A DNA stretch of 25,050 nt from Verrucomicrobia bacterium UBA7008 (GCA_002449695.1 DJXI01000035.1:1-25050), one strand, 5' to 3'; shown: positions 7,148 through 14,802, counted from the first letter of the stretch. Numbers and translations: made by a program. The notes: generated by a model from the sequence alone, not told the origin.

Positions 7148-7942
7148 CTAGCGGTGTGGGGTTGTCTTCCTGCGGAAGAGGCCCCACACCGTTTCTTTTC
7201 CGGGAACACCTGTCACGTAGTCATACTTCGTTTCGTCGATATCGACGGTGAACTCGGTCTGGCCCTTCCGCCCGAGGCAGATGAACAGGTAGTCCGGCCG
7301 GTACGGGCAGAGACTCGGCACCCGGTTCTCTTCCGCCCCCTCGGACTGCCCGCGAACGGCCCAGGCGGCGGCCGCGAAATTCCCGAAGACGACGGGGCGG
7401 CGCGTGGTGAAATACTCGCCGCCCGTGCGGCGTACGACCTTCTGGCGCGCGGGCCCGGCGTAGTCGGCGCGGATCTTCGGCGCGATGTTGCGCGCCGCCG
7501 CCAGGGCCTCGCTGCCGAAGCCGTGCGTGACGGCGCGGGCGATCTCGACGACGTTGCCGAAGACGGCGACCGCCAGCAGCGCCGCGGCGACCGTCGCGCG
7601 CAGGGCGAGGCGCACGGCGCGGCGGCGGACGGGCGCGCACCAGATGTCGGCCGCCGCCTTCGCCGTCCACAACCAGAGGAACGGCGCGAACACGCCGAAA
7701 TACCGCGCCAGCCCCCACAGTTCCCGCCGGAGGAAGGATCGGTCGACCGAGAGCTGGACAATCTCCAGCACGACAAAGAGGGAAAAGATCGCGAAGCAGA
7801 GCCCTTCCAGACGCGACAGGCGGCGCAGGGACAGCCGCACGGCGAGGACGATCCAGGCCGGAAGCGCGAAATAGAGATAATGGGCGCCGACGCAGGCGAG
7901 GCCGAGCGGGTTTCCGATGAAGAGATCGAGAAGCTTTTCCAT
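7148..7942 (-). CDS. Polytopic membrane protein, probable C-terminal half of a GT-C glycosyltransferase
   Basis: This gene encodes 264 residues from an ATG at 7942, with GGAGGG 9-14 bases upstream inside the end of the preceding gene. The first ~175 residues contain about four to five hydrophobic helices separated by Arg-rich loops. A soluble C-terminal domain follows (about 176-264, ending VWGLFRRKT). This matches the layout of the C-terminal half of GT39/ArnT-like enzymes, which transfer sugars from a lipid phosphate outside the membrane. The preceding gene looks like the matching N-terminal half. The two are only five bases apart but in different frames. Alternatives are an independent membrane protein, or a frameshifted single gene. 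Function is inferred from architecture only. Confidence 0.7.
   Translation of the reverse strand: MEKLLDLFIGNPLGLACVGAHYLYFALPAWIVLAVRLSLRRLSRLEGLCFAIFSLFVVLEIVQLSVDRSFLRRELWGLARYFGVFAPFLWLWTAKAAADIWCAPVRRRAVRLALRATVAAALLAVAVFGNVVEIARAVTHGFGSEALAAARNIAPKIRADYAGPARQKVVRRTGGEYFTTRRPVVFGNFAAAAWAVRGQSEGAEENRVPSLCPYRPDYLFICLGRKGQTEFTVDIDETKYDYVTGVPGKETVWGLFRRKTTPHR
7152..7200 (+). terminator. Rho-independent terminator of the 261-aa secreted protein gene
   Basis: A 10-bp perfect stem (CGGTGTGGGG at 7152-7161 with CCCCACACCG at 7182-7191) carries an inner stem (CTTCC/GGAAG at 7166-7178) and is followed by TTTCTTTT. The hairpin lies inside the last codons of the convergent gene that ends at 7148, so the same bases encode protein on one strand and stop transcription on the other. 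Confidence 0.85.
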
Positions 7943-7947
7943 GGTCG

Positions 7948-8661
7948 TCACCCTCCGATCAGCTTCTGCCAGAGCGGCACGTAATGGGGCGCGGGCAGCC
8001 AGTAGCCGGTCCAGTGCCAGACCAGCGCGCACATCGGCTGCAGGACGACGGCGCCCCAGGCCGTCAGCGCCCAGGTGCGCAGACGGAAGCCGTCGCGGAC
8101 GGCGTAGACAACGCCCAGAATCAGCGCGAGGAGAATCGCATCGCACTTGAAGAGGCAGAGGAACACGACCGCCGCGCAGGCCTCGGCGAACGAGGCGGCG
8201 TCGCGGTCTTTCACGCGGATGACGGCATCGACCATCAGCAGAAGCCCCAGCATCTTGAACGGTTCGCGCAGCCCCTTCAGCGCCCAGACGAGCGGCTGGG
8301 GGCAGATGCAGTAGAGCAGCAGCGCGAAAAGCGCCGTCCGTGAATCAAAGATCCGTCCCGCCAGCCGGAAGAGCACGAGCGCGCCCAACGCCCAGGCGAG
8401 CGTGGCGCTGACCGTGCACGCCGTCAGACCGTCGAAGCCCGGCAGAAAAACGAACAGCCCGGCGACCACCGTGCCGCCGACGGCGAAGCGCGGGTGAAAG
8501 GCCTCGCTCCAGTCGCCGGACGCGAAGGCTTCGGCCATCGGCGCATACCGGCAGAGCGTATCGGTCGCGGCCAACGGCAGGCAATAGGCGACAGTCAGAG
8601 CGGCCGCAGCGATCAGGACGACCGCTGCGACCGCGAGACCCGGAAGGCGCGTCGGGGTCAC
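7948..8661 (-). CDS. Polytopic membrane protein, probable N-terminal half of a GT-C (GT39-like) glycosyltransferase
   Basis: This gene encodes 237 residues from a GTG at 8661 that overlaps the upstream stop (GTGA). There is no strong ribosome-binding site, so translational coupling is likely. It has a membrane helix at about 8-30, then an exported loop with TDTLCRYAPMAEAFASGDW (residues 33-51). That loop is the position and style of the first loop of ArnT/PMT-type glycosyltransferases, where an Asp is catalytic (D34 is the candidate). About five more hydrophobic helices follow. The protein stops after WQKLIGG, about half the usual 500-550 residues of the family, and the next gene supplies the rest of the expected topology. 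The acceptor is unknown. The operon encodes an exported protein and a foldase, so surface protein or glycan modification is possible. Confidence 0.7.
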   Translation of the reverse strand: MTPTRLPGLAVAAVVLIAAAALTVAYCLPLAATDTLCRYAPMAEAFASGDWSEAFHPRFAVGGTVVAGLFVFLPGFDGLTACTVSATLAWALGALVLFRLAGRIFDSRTALFALLLYCICPQPLVWALKGLREPFKMLGLLLMVDAVIRVKDRDAASFAEACAAVVFLCLFKCDAILLALILGVVYAVRDGFRLRTWALTAWGAVVLQPMCALVWHWTGYWLPAPHYVPLWQKLIGG

Positions 8662-11600
8662 GGCTTCAGCTCGACCGCGAAGCCGCGCTTGGACGCCTTG
8701 CCGTTGATGCGGTCGGCGTAGGTGGCCGCGCCCGAGAAGACGGGACGCTCGATTTCCAGCGACACATCCTCGGAGCAGCCGCAGTCGACCCAGCCCACCA
8801 GCACGACGCCCTTGACCGCCATGCGCACCTTGCGGCCGTTCGCGAACGTCACGTTGAGGCTGCCCGACACGATGCCCGACGACTTCGTGAGCTTGAGCGC
8901 GGCGGTATGGGTGCTGTCGGCGTTGGTGACGATCAGCCTGTCGTTCGCGCCTACCTGAACGGTCGCAGCGGGCAGCGTCTTGATCGCGCCGTACAGGGCG
9001 CTCGGCGCGAACCAGCCCGTCTCGGCGCGGATGTTGAACTTCGTCGTCTCGTAATAGTCCTCGCAGCACTTCGAGAAATCAAGCGTCCTGTCGTAGATGC
9101 CGCCGTAGACGTTGAGCGAGGTGTAGTCGGCGCCGTAGAGCAGAAGCGGCACGGACGACGACGCGGCGAGCACGACCTGCGGATCGCTGCCGTACGTCGC
9201 GGCCGCGTTCTTCCGGATGCGCAGGACCGCACCCACGCCCACGCCGCCGGTCTTCGCGACCGAAATCGGCAGATACGCCCACTCGACGCCGCCGGACGAC
9301 ATCATCGTGCCCGAGAGATAGGCCGACCCGCTGAACGTCGTGCCGTTGGCCAGAAGACCCGCGTAGTTCACCTTGCCCGTGCGGGTGAACGTGGCCGTGT
9401 TCATCTTGAGGATGACATAGCCCGTGCCCGTCGGAATCGTCTCCTTGCCGGCCGTCAGGTCGGCCGCGTTCGCGGGAAACGTCACGGTGTAGTAGCCCGC
9501 ATAGGCGCCGTACGTGCTGTTGAACAGGCGGTAGCCGGACGCCTCGGACGCGAGCGACGTGCCGAAGCGGCTGGAAAGGCCGTCGAGCGTGAACGTGGCG
9601 CGACCCTTCGAATCGATCTTCAGCGCCGCCGTCACGCCGCCGCGCGAAGAATTCATCGTCGCCGTGCCCGCGCTGTCGAGCGCCAGCGCGCCCGAATAGG
9701 TTCCGCGCGCGCCGTCCGTGCCCTTGTACGACAGCGACACGCGGCCCGACGCGTAGGCCTTCAGCGTCGCCACGCCCGCCAGCACCGACTTGCCGCCGAG
9801 CTTCCCGTAGACCGGGATCGAGCCGTAGACCGTCCGTCCCGCCGCGATGACGGGATTGTAGCCCGCCTCGCCGGCCGTCAGCTTCTTCGGATCGACGACC
9901 GTGACCGTGAACGTCGCGGCCGCGCCGGTCGCGGTCTTGTCCGTGCGCTTCTCGGTCACGGCGACCGAGACGGTGTAGGTGCCCGCGCGCGTCGTCTTGC
10001 CCGACAGGACCATCGCCCGGGCGGAGGAATTGTAGGTGAACTTCAGTCCGGTCGGCAGGCGGCCCGTCTGCGCGAACGTCACGGACTTGTTCTCGCGGAT
10101 GTTCTGGAGCGGATAGCTCGCCGAGAAATCCATGCCCTTGTAGGCGCGCACGGCATAGCTCTTCTGCGCGAAGACCGGCTCGTCCACATCGGTGACCGTG
10201 AGCGTGAAGGTCTTTTTCGCGCCGACCGGCGCCGCCGAACCCGCGCCCGCCGCGAGCGTGATCGTGAACGTCTCGTCCGCCTCGATTGCCGACGTCTGCG
10301 CGATCCTGTACGTCACGGTCTTCGTCGCGGCGTTGCCGTCGGCCCACGTGAGCGTCGTCGGCGAGACCGTCACGCGGCCCGTGCCGTTGCTGCCCTTGCT
10401 GACCGAGACGGTCGCGCTCGCCGCGCCGTTCACGCCGCCCGTGCGCGTGACGCTGATCGTGCCCGTGCCGTCCGACTCCAGCCGGCTCGCGCTCGTTGTC
10501 GCGAACTGGAGCGTTCCGGGAATCGGCACGTTCTTGAACGAGATGCCCGCCGTGAACGTCGTGCCGTTCGCGGCCGCCGTTGCGTACTTTGTGGTTGCGG
10601 ACGTATAGGCCGACAGCTTGACGGTGCACGCGGCGGCCGCCTGCGCGGCCGTGAGCGTCGCCGTCACCGTGCCCGCGCCCGACGCGACCTCGTTCGTGGA
10701 CGAATAGATCGAAACCGTCACGTTCTTGTCCGTCGCGTCAAACTTCCACGCGCCCGCCTTCAGGCCCGAAAGCTTGAACCATTCCGCCGTGTCGTTGATC
10801 TGGAACGTCGCGCGCTTCGTCTCGCCCGGCGCGAGCGTCTGGGCGGTCGTCGTGCGGAAATCGTTCTTCTCGTCATGTCCCGCGAGGAGCAGCGCCTCGT
10901 TCAGGCGGGCGATGTTCTCGTCCACGTCATAGCCGTCCACGGAGGAGGCGTTGAAGAGATTGACGCGCGTGACCACCTTGTCGTCCTTCACGATGAGGAA
11001 CGTCGGATTGCCGAGGCGCGCCGCCGTCGAATCGGCGCCGAGCCACTGCTTCGTGTACCTGGTCGTCAGCGCGATGCGGCTCGCGGCGGCGGAGGCGCTG
11101 ATGGACTTGCGCGAGAGATACGCCGCGCCGCTCGCCGGACCGCCCAGCGGCGAGGAGTTGCCCTCGGCGTAGCTGAGCAGGCGCGCCGTGCCGTTTCCGG
11201 CCGCCGTGGCGGGACTGGACGCGCGGCTCTGGTCGAAGAGGACGAGCGAAACGCGGTTGCGCGCAGCCCACTCCTTGAACTTCGCGGACGCGAGCAGCGT
11301 TTTTTCAACGCCCGCGCAGTAGGGGCACCACAGCACGCCCGAGAAGTTCACGAGCACGACGCCGTCTTTCTTCTTCGCCGCTTCGTAGTCCATGGTCCAT
11401 TCGCCGTAATCGAAGCTTTCGCCCACCCACTTCGGATTCTTCACCGAAACAGCCGGTTCTGCCACCACATTGATCGCGCTCGTCGACTTCACCGTCTTGC
11501 CGTCCGCGGTGTAGAGCCTGAGCGCGATCGCGCCCGTCTTCGCCTTCTCGGCCGCCGTCAGCGTGTGCGTGTACGTCTTCGTCTTCTCGCTCGCGCCCCA

Positions 11601-12293
11601 GACGACCGCGACCTGCGCCGCGCTGCCGACCTGAAGCCTGTTCGTCGCGACACCCGTCGCGGTACGGAAAAGCGGAATGTCCACCTTCGCCGTCTTGCCC
11701 ACCACCGCCTCCAGCCGCGCGTTCGGGAGATTCGTCACCGCGAAATAGCCGCCCGCGTAGGCATCCACCGGCTTGTAGGTGCCGAAGTAGTAGTTGAGAC
11801 CGGCGACGAACTGCGTGCCGAGCGTGCCCTTGGAATAGGGCGGAATATCGCCCTTCCGGCCCGTGAAGTCGGCCTTGACCTGCGAACCGTCGGCCTTGTT
11901 CCAGTAGAAGGTCATGAAGGGATATTCACCCGACTTGTTCGAGCCTTTCATGAATTCCTTCGCCGGCGTCATCACGCTCGTCTGGTTCGCCGCGACCTCG
12001 ACATAGCACATGACGATCTTGTTCTTCGCGACCCACGCCGTGAACTCGTCGGACATCAGGCCCGTTGACTTCATCAGCGCGCAGTAGCCGCAGCCCGCCG
12101 ACCCCCAGAAGCCGAGGAACGGCACGTGATTCTCGTCGGCATACGCCTTCGCCGCGGCAAAGTCGCTCGTCCAGTAGCCGAGGCGGACACCCGACGTGTC
12201 ATGCTCGATGTCAACCTGAACGACGGCCGACGCCGCCAGCGTCAAAATTCCCGCACAGGCGGACAGCAGAAAACGCATGAATTTATTTTTCAT
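8658..12293 (-). CDS. Giant exported protein with two thioredoxin-like domains, Calx-beta and Ig-like domains
   Basis: This gene encodes 1211 residues. The ATG at 12293 follows AAAGGA at good spacing, and the frame overlaps the upstream gene by 11 bases. A signal peptide covers about 1-23. Thioredoxin-like domain 1 (about 35-170) has CGYC at 68-71 and a cis-Pro candidate at P125. A beta domain follows. Thioredoxin-like domain 2 (about 295-470) has CPYC at 323-326 and the cis-Pro loop GNP at 428-430. After a beta segment comes a Calx-beta domain (about 590-705), then an Ig-like cadherin-type domain (707-800). About 400 residues of Ser/Thr/Gly-rich beta repeats end in two Cys motifs (CC and CGC). 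Two CxxC sites outside the cytoplasm suggest disulfide exchange, while Calx-beta domains are typical of calcium-binding adhesins. The exact role is unknown. Confidence 0.88.
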   Translation of the reverse strand: MKNKFMRFLLSACAGILTLAASAVVQVDIEHDTSGVRLGYWTSDFAAAKAYADENHVPFLGFWGSAGCGYCALMKSTGLMSDEFTAWVAKNKIVMCYVEVAANQTSVMTPAKEFMKGSNKSGEYPFMTFYWNKADGSQVKADFTGRKGDIPPYSKGTLGTQFVAGLNYYFGTYKPVDAYAGGYFAVTNLPNARLEAVVGKTAKVDIPLFRTATGVATNRLQVGSAAQVAVVWGASEKTKTYTHTLTAAEKAKTGAIALRLYTADGKTVKSTSAINVVAEPAVSVKNPKWVGESFDYGEWTMDYEAAKKKDGVVLVNFSGVLWCPYCAGVEKTLLASAKFKEWAARNRVSLVLFDQSRASSPATAAGNGTARLLSYAEGNSSPLGGPASGAAYLSRKSISASAAASRIALTTRYTKQWLGADSTAARLGNPTFLIVKDDKVVTRVNLFNASSVDGYDVDENIARLNEALLLAGHDEKNDFRTTTAQTLAPGETKRATFQINDTAEWFKLSGLKAGAWKFDATDKNVTVSIYSSTNEVASGAGTVTATLTAAQAAAACTVKLSAYTSATTKYATAAANGTTFTAGISFKNVPIPGTLQFATTSASRLESDGTGTISVTRTGGVNGAASATVSVSKGSNGTGRVTVSPTTLTWADGNAATKTVTYRIAQTSAIEADETFTITLAAGAGSAAPVGAKKTFTLTVTDVDEPVFAQKSYAVRAYKGMDFSASYPLQNIRENKSVTFAQTGRLPTGLKFTYNSSARAMVLSGKTTRAGTYTVSVAVTEKRTDKTATGAAATFTVTVVDPKKLTAGEAGYNPVIAAGRTVYGSIPVYGKLGGKSVLAGVATLKAYASGRVSLSYKGTDGARGTYSGALALDSAGTATMNSSRGGVTAALKIDSKGRATFTLDGLSSRFGTSLASEASGYRLFNSTYGAYAGYYTVTFPANAADLTAGKETIPTGTGYVILKMNTATFTRTGKVNYAGLLANGTTFSGSAYLSGTMMSSGGVEWAYLPISVAKTGGVGVGAVLRIRKNAAATYGSDPQVVLAASSSVPLLLYGADYTSLNVYGGIYDRTLDFSKCCEDYYETTKFNIRAETGWFAPSALYGAIKTLPAATVQVGANDRLIVTNADSTHTAALKLTKSSGIVSGSLNVTFANGRKVRMAVKGVVLVGWVDCGCSEDVSLEIERPVFSGAATYADRINGKASKRGFAVELKP

Positions 12294-13719
12294 GGTTTAA
12301 TTCCTTTTCTTTTTGTTTTTTTCTAGTTAATTTGACCTTGTTCAAAAGTGTCACCCGAACCGCGCATGTCAGCGTCCCGTTCGTCTGGGCGGTTTCAAGG
12401 AGCTGCTCCTGCAGCGCGAGCGTCCGCTGGGCGAGTTTCTGGCGGCTGACCTCCGCGCGCGCCTCCGCCTCATCGAGCGGCGAGGGAACCGGCTCCTTTT
12501 CCAGCATGATGTGCGCCACATGCACGCGCGTCGGCGCGGGAAGCGGCCCGTCGCCCGCCGTGAACTTGAACGCGAGCGCGGCGGCCAGAAGCGCGAGCCC
12601 CCAGACCGGCAGAAGCGCCGTCAGGCAACCGGCCGCCTGTTTCGGCACCCAGACGAGGATGCCGGCCGAGAAGAGCGCGGCGAGGGCGACAATCACCGCC
12701 AGAGCGATGCGGCGCGACGTGGCGGCGGCCGGCGGCGGCGGCGCAGGCTGATCGTCCGTGTCGTCCGCGTCCGCGTCAGTCGCGTCTTCCGCGTCATAAT
12801 GGCGCTCGAGGATTTTGACGATATGGTAGGAGAATGGTGTTTCGATAATCTCGCTCATTTCGGCCGTCGACGGCGCGAAAATGAAGTCTTTCAACGGCTT
12901 GAGCAGGGTGCAGTCACGCTCGAACTCGCCCCAGTCGCCGTTTTCCATGCTGGAGCCGCAGTCGGAATATTCATACGCCGTCTCGCCGAAATCGAGTTCG
13001 CCCGCGCGAATCTTCCGAAGGAAGCCCTCGATGGTGGCGCGCTTCACCTCGTTCGTCGCGATCGCCGCCGCGATCACGCTGGCGCGGTTGCTGATGCAGT
13101 TTGCGATCTCCTCGGATGAAACGTCAAGATCGCGATTCAAGACCGAATCATGATATTTGCGCGAAAGAAGATAATTTCGCTGATATCGGCTAAAATAGGA
13201 GTTCGGCTCGCGAAGTTTCGGGACAATTTCCGCGCCATTTTTTTTGCGGGATGCTTTCGCGGTCGCGCGATCCAGCGCCTGGGTCAGTTCTTCATCTGAA
13301 ACCGTCAGCCCGGCCTCCCGCGCAAGCGGCACCATCAGCGCTTCGCGGAGGTAGGTATTGATCGCCAATTCGGCCAGTCGAATCTTCGAGGACGCGACAA
13401 TCTTGTTGATCTGGTCAAGTGTCGCCTGAGGCGGAATGTTCAACGGGGATTCAAGCAGCTGGAGGTCAACGTAATCTTCAACCTGCCCCCAGGTCAGAAC
13501 GTCACCCGCGTAGTCAAGGCAGATGTCATCACGCCCACGCGCGCGCGCGGCCGCGCGCGCGGCCTCCTTTTTGGCCGCCGAGGCTTTTCCGAACATGTCG
13601 CTCAGATCGGCACGGCCATCCATCACCCGGTTCTTGTCAAACACAATACCGTTTTCGGCGGCCAGGACAGCCGACGAAAGGGAAAGCGCAAGAACGACGA
13701 GATGGAGTTTTGGAAGCAT
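12283..13719 (-). CDS. Exported parvulin-type peptidyl-prolyl isomerase with two membrane segments
   Basis: This gene encodes 478 residues, with a signal peptide at 1-20 (LALSLSSAVLA). Residues 65-205 form a SurA/PpiC-like helical chaperone region. Residues 211-307 match a parvulin domain (FGETAYEYSDCGSSMENGDWG, then AEMSEIIETPFSYHIVKIL), so proline isomerisation and folding of exported proteins is the likely role. An Asp/Pro-rich linker leads to two membrane helices (about 337-357 and 363-386). The tail then contains RVHVAHIMLEKE (398-409) and a charged helix, which resembles the first strand and helix of another parvulin domain. No clear ribosome-binding site precedes the ATG at 13719. The gene starts 22 bases after a strong terminator, so expression may come from read-through or an unseen promoter. 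Confidence 0.82.
   Translation of the reverse strand: MLPKLHLVVLALSLSSAVLAAENGIVFDKNRVMDGRADLSDMFGKASAAKKEAARAAARARGRDDICLDYAGDVLTWGQVEDYVDLQLLESPLNIPPQATLDQINKIVASSKIRLAELAINTYLREALMVPLAREAGLTVSDEELTQALDRATAKASRKKNGAEIVPKLREPNSYFSRYQRNYLLSRKYHDSVLNRDLDVSSEEIANCISNRASVIAAAIATNEVKRATIEGFLRKIRAGELDFGETAYEYSDCGSSMENGDWGEFERDCTLLKPLKDFIFAPSTAEMSEIIETPFSYHIVKILERHYDAEDATDADADDTDDQPAPPPPAAATSRRIALAVIVALAALFSAGILVWVPKQAAGCLTALLPVWGLALLAAALAFKFTAGDGPLPAPTRVHVAHIMLEKEPVPSPLDEAEARAEVSRQKLAQRTLALQEQLLETAQTNGTLTCAVRVTLLNKVKLTRKKQKEKELNHEK
13540..13561. repeat. Alternating CG palindrome inside the parvulin gene
   Basis: A nearly uninterrupted run of alternating C and G centred on GGCC (13549-13552) forms a palindrome with 11-bp arms. 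It encodes Ala/Arg repeats near residues 54-62 of the parvulin protein. Such tracts can form Z-DNA or cruciforms and are prone to length changes. Confidence 0.6.
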
Positions 13720-13741
13720 GTCAGAAACGTTTTTGAAGTTT

Positions 13742-13778
13742 AAAAAAGGGGGGCTGGGCTTCTCGCCCGCCCCCCTTT
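13742..13778 (-). terminator. Strong rho-independent terminator after the 219-aa secreted protein gene
   Basis: On the minus strand, AAA-GGGGGG-C…GGGC pairs across a 5-base loop with GCCC…CCCCCC-TTT, with one bulged base, and a six-T run follows at 13747-13742. It ends the transcript of the gene at 13810-14469 and lies directly in front of the parvulin operon. Confidence 0.88.
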
Positions 13779-13809
13779 CGTTATCTGCTGATTTGAATCA
13801 GCATCGGTC

Positions 13810-14469
13810 TTACTTGACCTTCGCGGACCAGGTGCCGCCGATGAGCGCGGTGACTTCGTCAGCGTCGAACTCAACGCAGTCGTCAGCATAGCCGACTTCG
13901 TCGAGGCAGGTCTCGAACTTGCCCGTGAACCAGCCGCTGAACTTCTTGAGCGTCACGGTCGGGATGCAGCCGTCGATCACGGTGTCCTCGCCGCACGCAC
14001 CACCCTTGATGGTCTTCTCCTTGGAAACCTTGATCGTCGCGGAACCGAACGCAACCTGATTGAGCGAGATCGCGTAGTCGTCCTGATCCTCGAACGAAAC
14101 GCCGAGATCCGACTCGACCTTGTAGGACTTGCCGGGCTTCATCGTGTTCTCGTCCGTGGCCTTCTCGAGGTTCTTGCCGAACACCGTGAGCTTGTAGACG
14201 TCGCCGTCATCGAGAACCCACTTGGTCTTGTTCTTGCCAACCTTGACTTCGAGAACTTCGGTGGCGTAGTCGGCGATCACGAGCGTGCCCTTGCCGGAGA
14301 TCTTCTGAACCGTCTTGTACTCGAGGTTCTTCTCCGTGGCGGTCTTGCCCGAGAACTTGACCGTCATCTCGAGAGCGCAATCCACGTCCTCGGGATCCTC
14401 AGTGCAGTTACCAGCGAAGGCACCCGCAGTCATCGCCGCAACAGCAGCAGCAATCATGAGCTTCTTCAT
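13810..14469 (-). CDS. Small secreted six-cysteine protein, probably highly expressed
   Basis: This gene encodes 219 residues, with a signal peptide MKKLMIAAAVAAMTAGAFA and likely cleavage before GNC. The mature protein is acidic, appears rich in beta strands, and has six cysteines as three spaced pairs around acidic loops: CTEDPEDVDC (22-31), CGEDTVIDGC (159-168) and CLDEVGYADDC (188-198). Each pair probably forms a disulfide. Codon choice is narrower than in neighbours (AAG, AAC, TTC, GTC favoured). A near-consensus promoter, a long structured leader, AAAGGA and a strong terminator all point to an abundant single-gene transcript. Distant resemblance to the secreted protein at 6338 is visible. 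No named family is recognised. A structural envelope protein or a binding protein is possible. Confidence 0.88.
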   Translation of the reverse strand: MKKLMIAAAVAAMTAGAFAGNCTEDPEDVDCALEMTVKFSGKTATEKNLEYKTVQKISGKGTLVIADYATEVLEVKVGKNKTKWVLDDGDVYKLTVFGKNLEKATDENTMKPGKSYKVESDLGVSFEDQDDYAISLNQVAFGSATIKVSKEKTIKGGACGEDTVIDGCIPTVTLKKFSGWFTGKFETCLDEVGYADDCVEFDADEVTALIGGTWSAKVK

Positions 14470-14770
14470 TGTTGTTTGTTTCCTTTGGCTTGTTCCATCC
14501 GGATTGCGGACCTCCGCTTTCCTTCAGACCGGAGCTACCCGGTTGATCCATTTGTATCGGCGGTATCTTGCCGTCTCGCCTTGTTACACCCGCGCGAGTG
14601 CGGTCGGCACACATGTTATGCCATTCAGCCGGACTGCGAGGTTTGTTTTTCACCCTCAGCCCAACCTACCCTTTCATCGATCAGCCAAGTCAACATTCGT
14701 TGCACCTGGTTTGTACCTAGGTCCCAGGCTTCACGCCTGAGGACTTGCCCTTTCAACTCAAAGGTGCGCA
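14470..14770 (-). promoter_or_regulatory. Long structured 5' leader RNA of the 219-aa protein gene
   Basis: From the predicted transcript start (about 14765) to the ATG there are about 295 untranslated bases with many self-complementary segments (plus-strand coordinates). Stem 14721-14729/14735-14744 has nine pairs and one bulge. Stem 14704-14710/14715-14722 has seven pairs and one bulge. Stem 14691-14694/14699-14702 has four pairs. A closing helix 14686-14690/14743-14747 would make a four-way junction but competes with the first stem. Downstream hairpins lie at 14606-14622, 14590-14603, 14559-14580, 14528-14543 and 14506-14517. No known riboswitch, tRNA, SRP or 6S signature is recognised, and no leader peptide with a ribosome-binding site is apparent. 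This explains most of the gene-free stretch 14470-14833. Confidence 0.6.
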
Positions 14771-14771
14771 T

Positions 14772-14801
14772 ATTTTATCACAACCAGCTTGCCGCGGTCA
14801 A
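14772..14801 (-). promoter_or_regulatory. Near-consensus promoter of the 219-aa protein gene
   Basis: On the minus strand, TTGACC (14796-14801), an 18-bp spacer and TAAAAT (14772-14777) give five of six matches at both boxes. An A/T tract just upstream of the -35 (14807-14823) could act as an UP element. Confidence 0.75.
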
Positions 14802-14802
14802 G

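Noticed and set aside
8907..12068. A 1053-codon plus-strand open frame
   Set aside because: It is antisense to the thioredoxin/Calx-beta gene and shows Arg-rich shadow composition without domains.
14500..14550. Possible SRP RNA-like GAAGGAAAGC segment
   Set aside because: The surrounding helices do not match the SRP domain IV loop pattern, so the similarity is a short chance match.
14408..14653. An 81-codon leader frame in the structured leader
   Set aside because: It has no ribosome-binding site, overlaps the start of the secreted protein out of frame, and ends in a poly-Cys artefact of GCAGCAGCA codons read in another frame.
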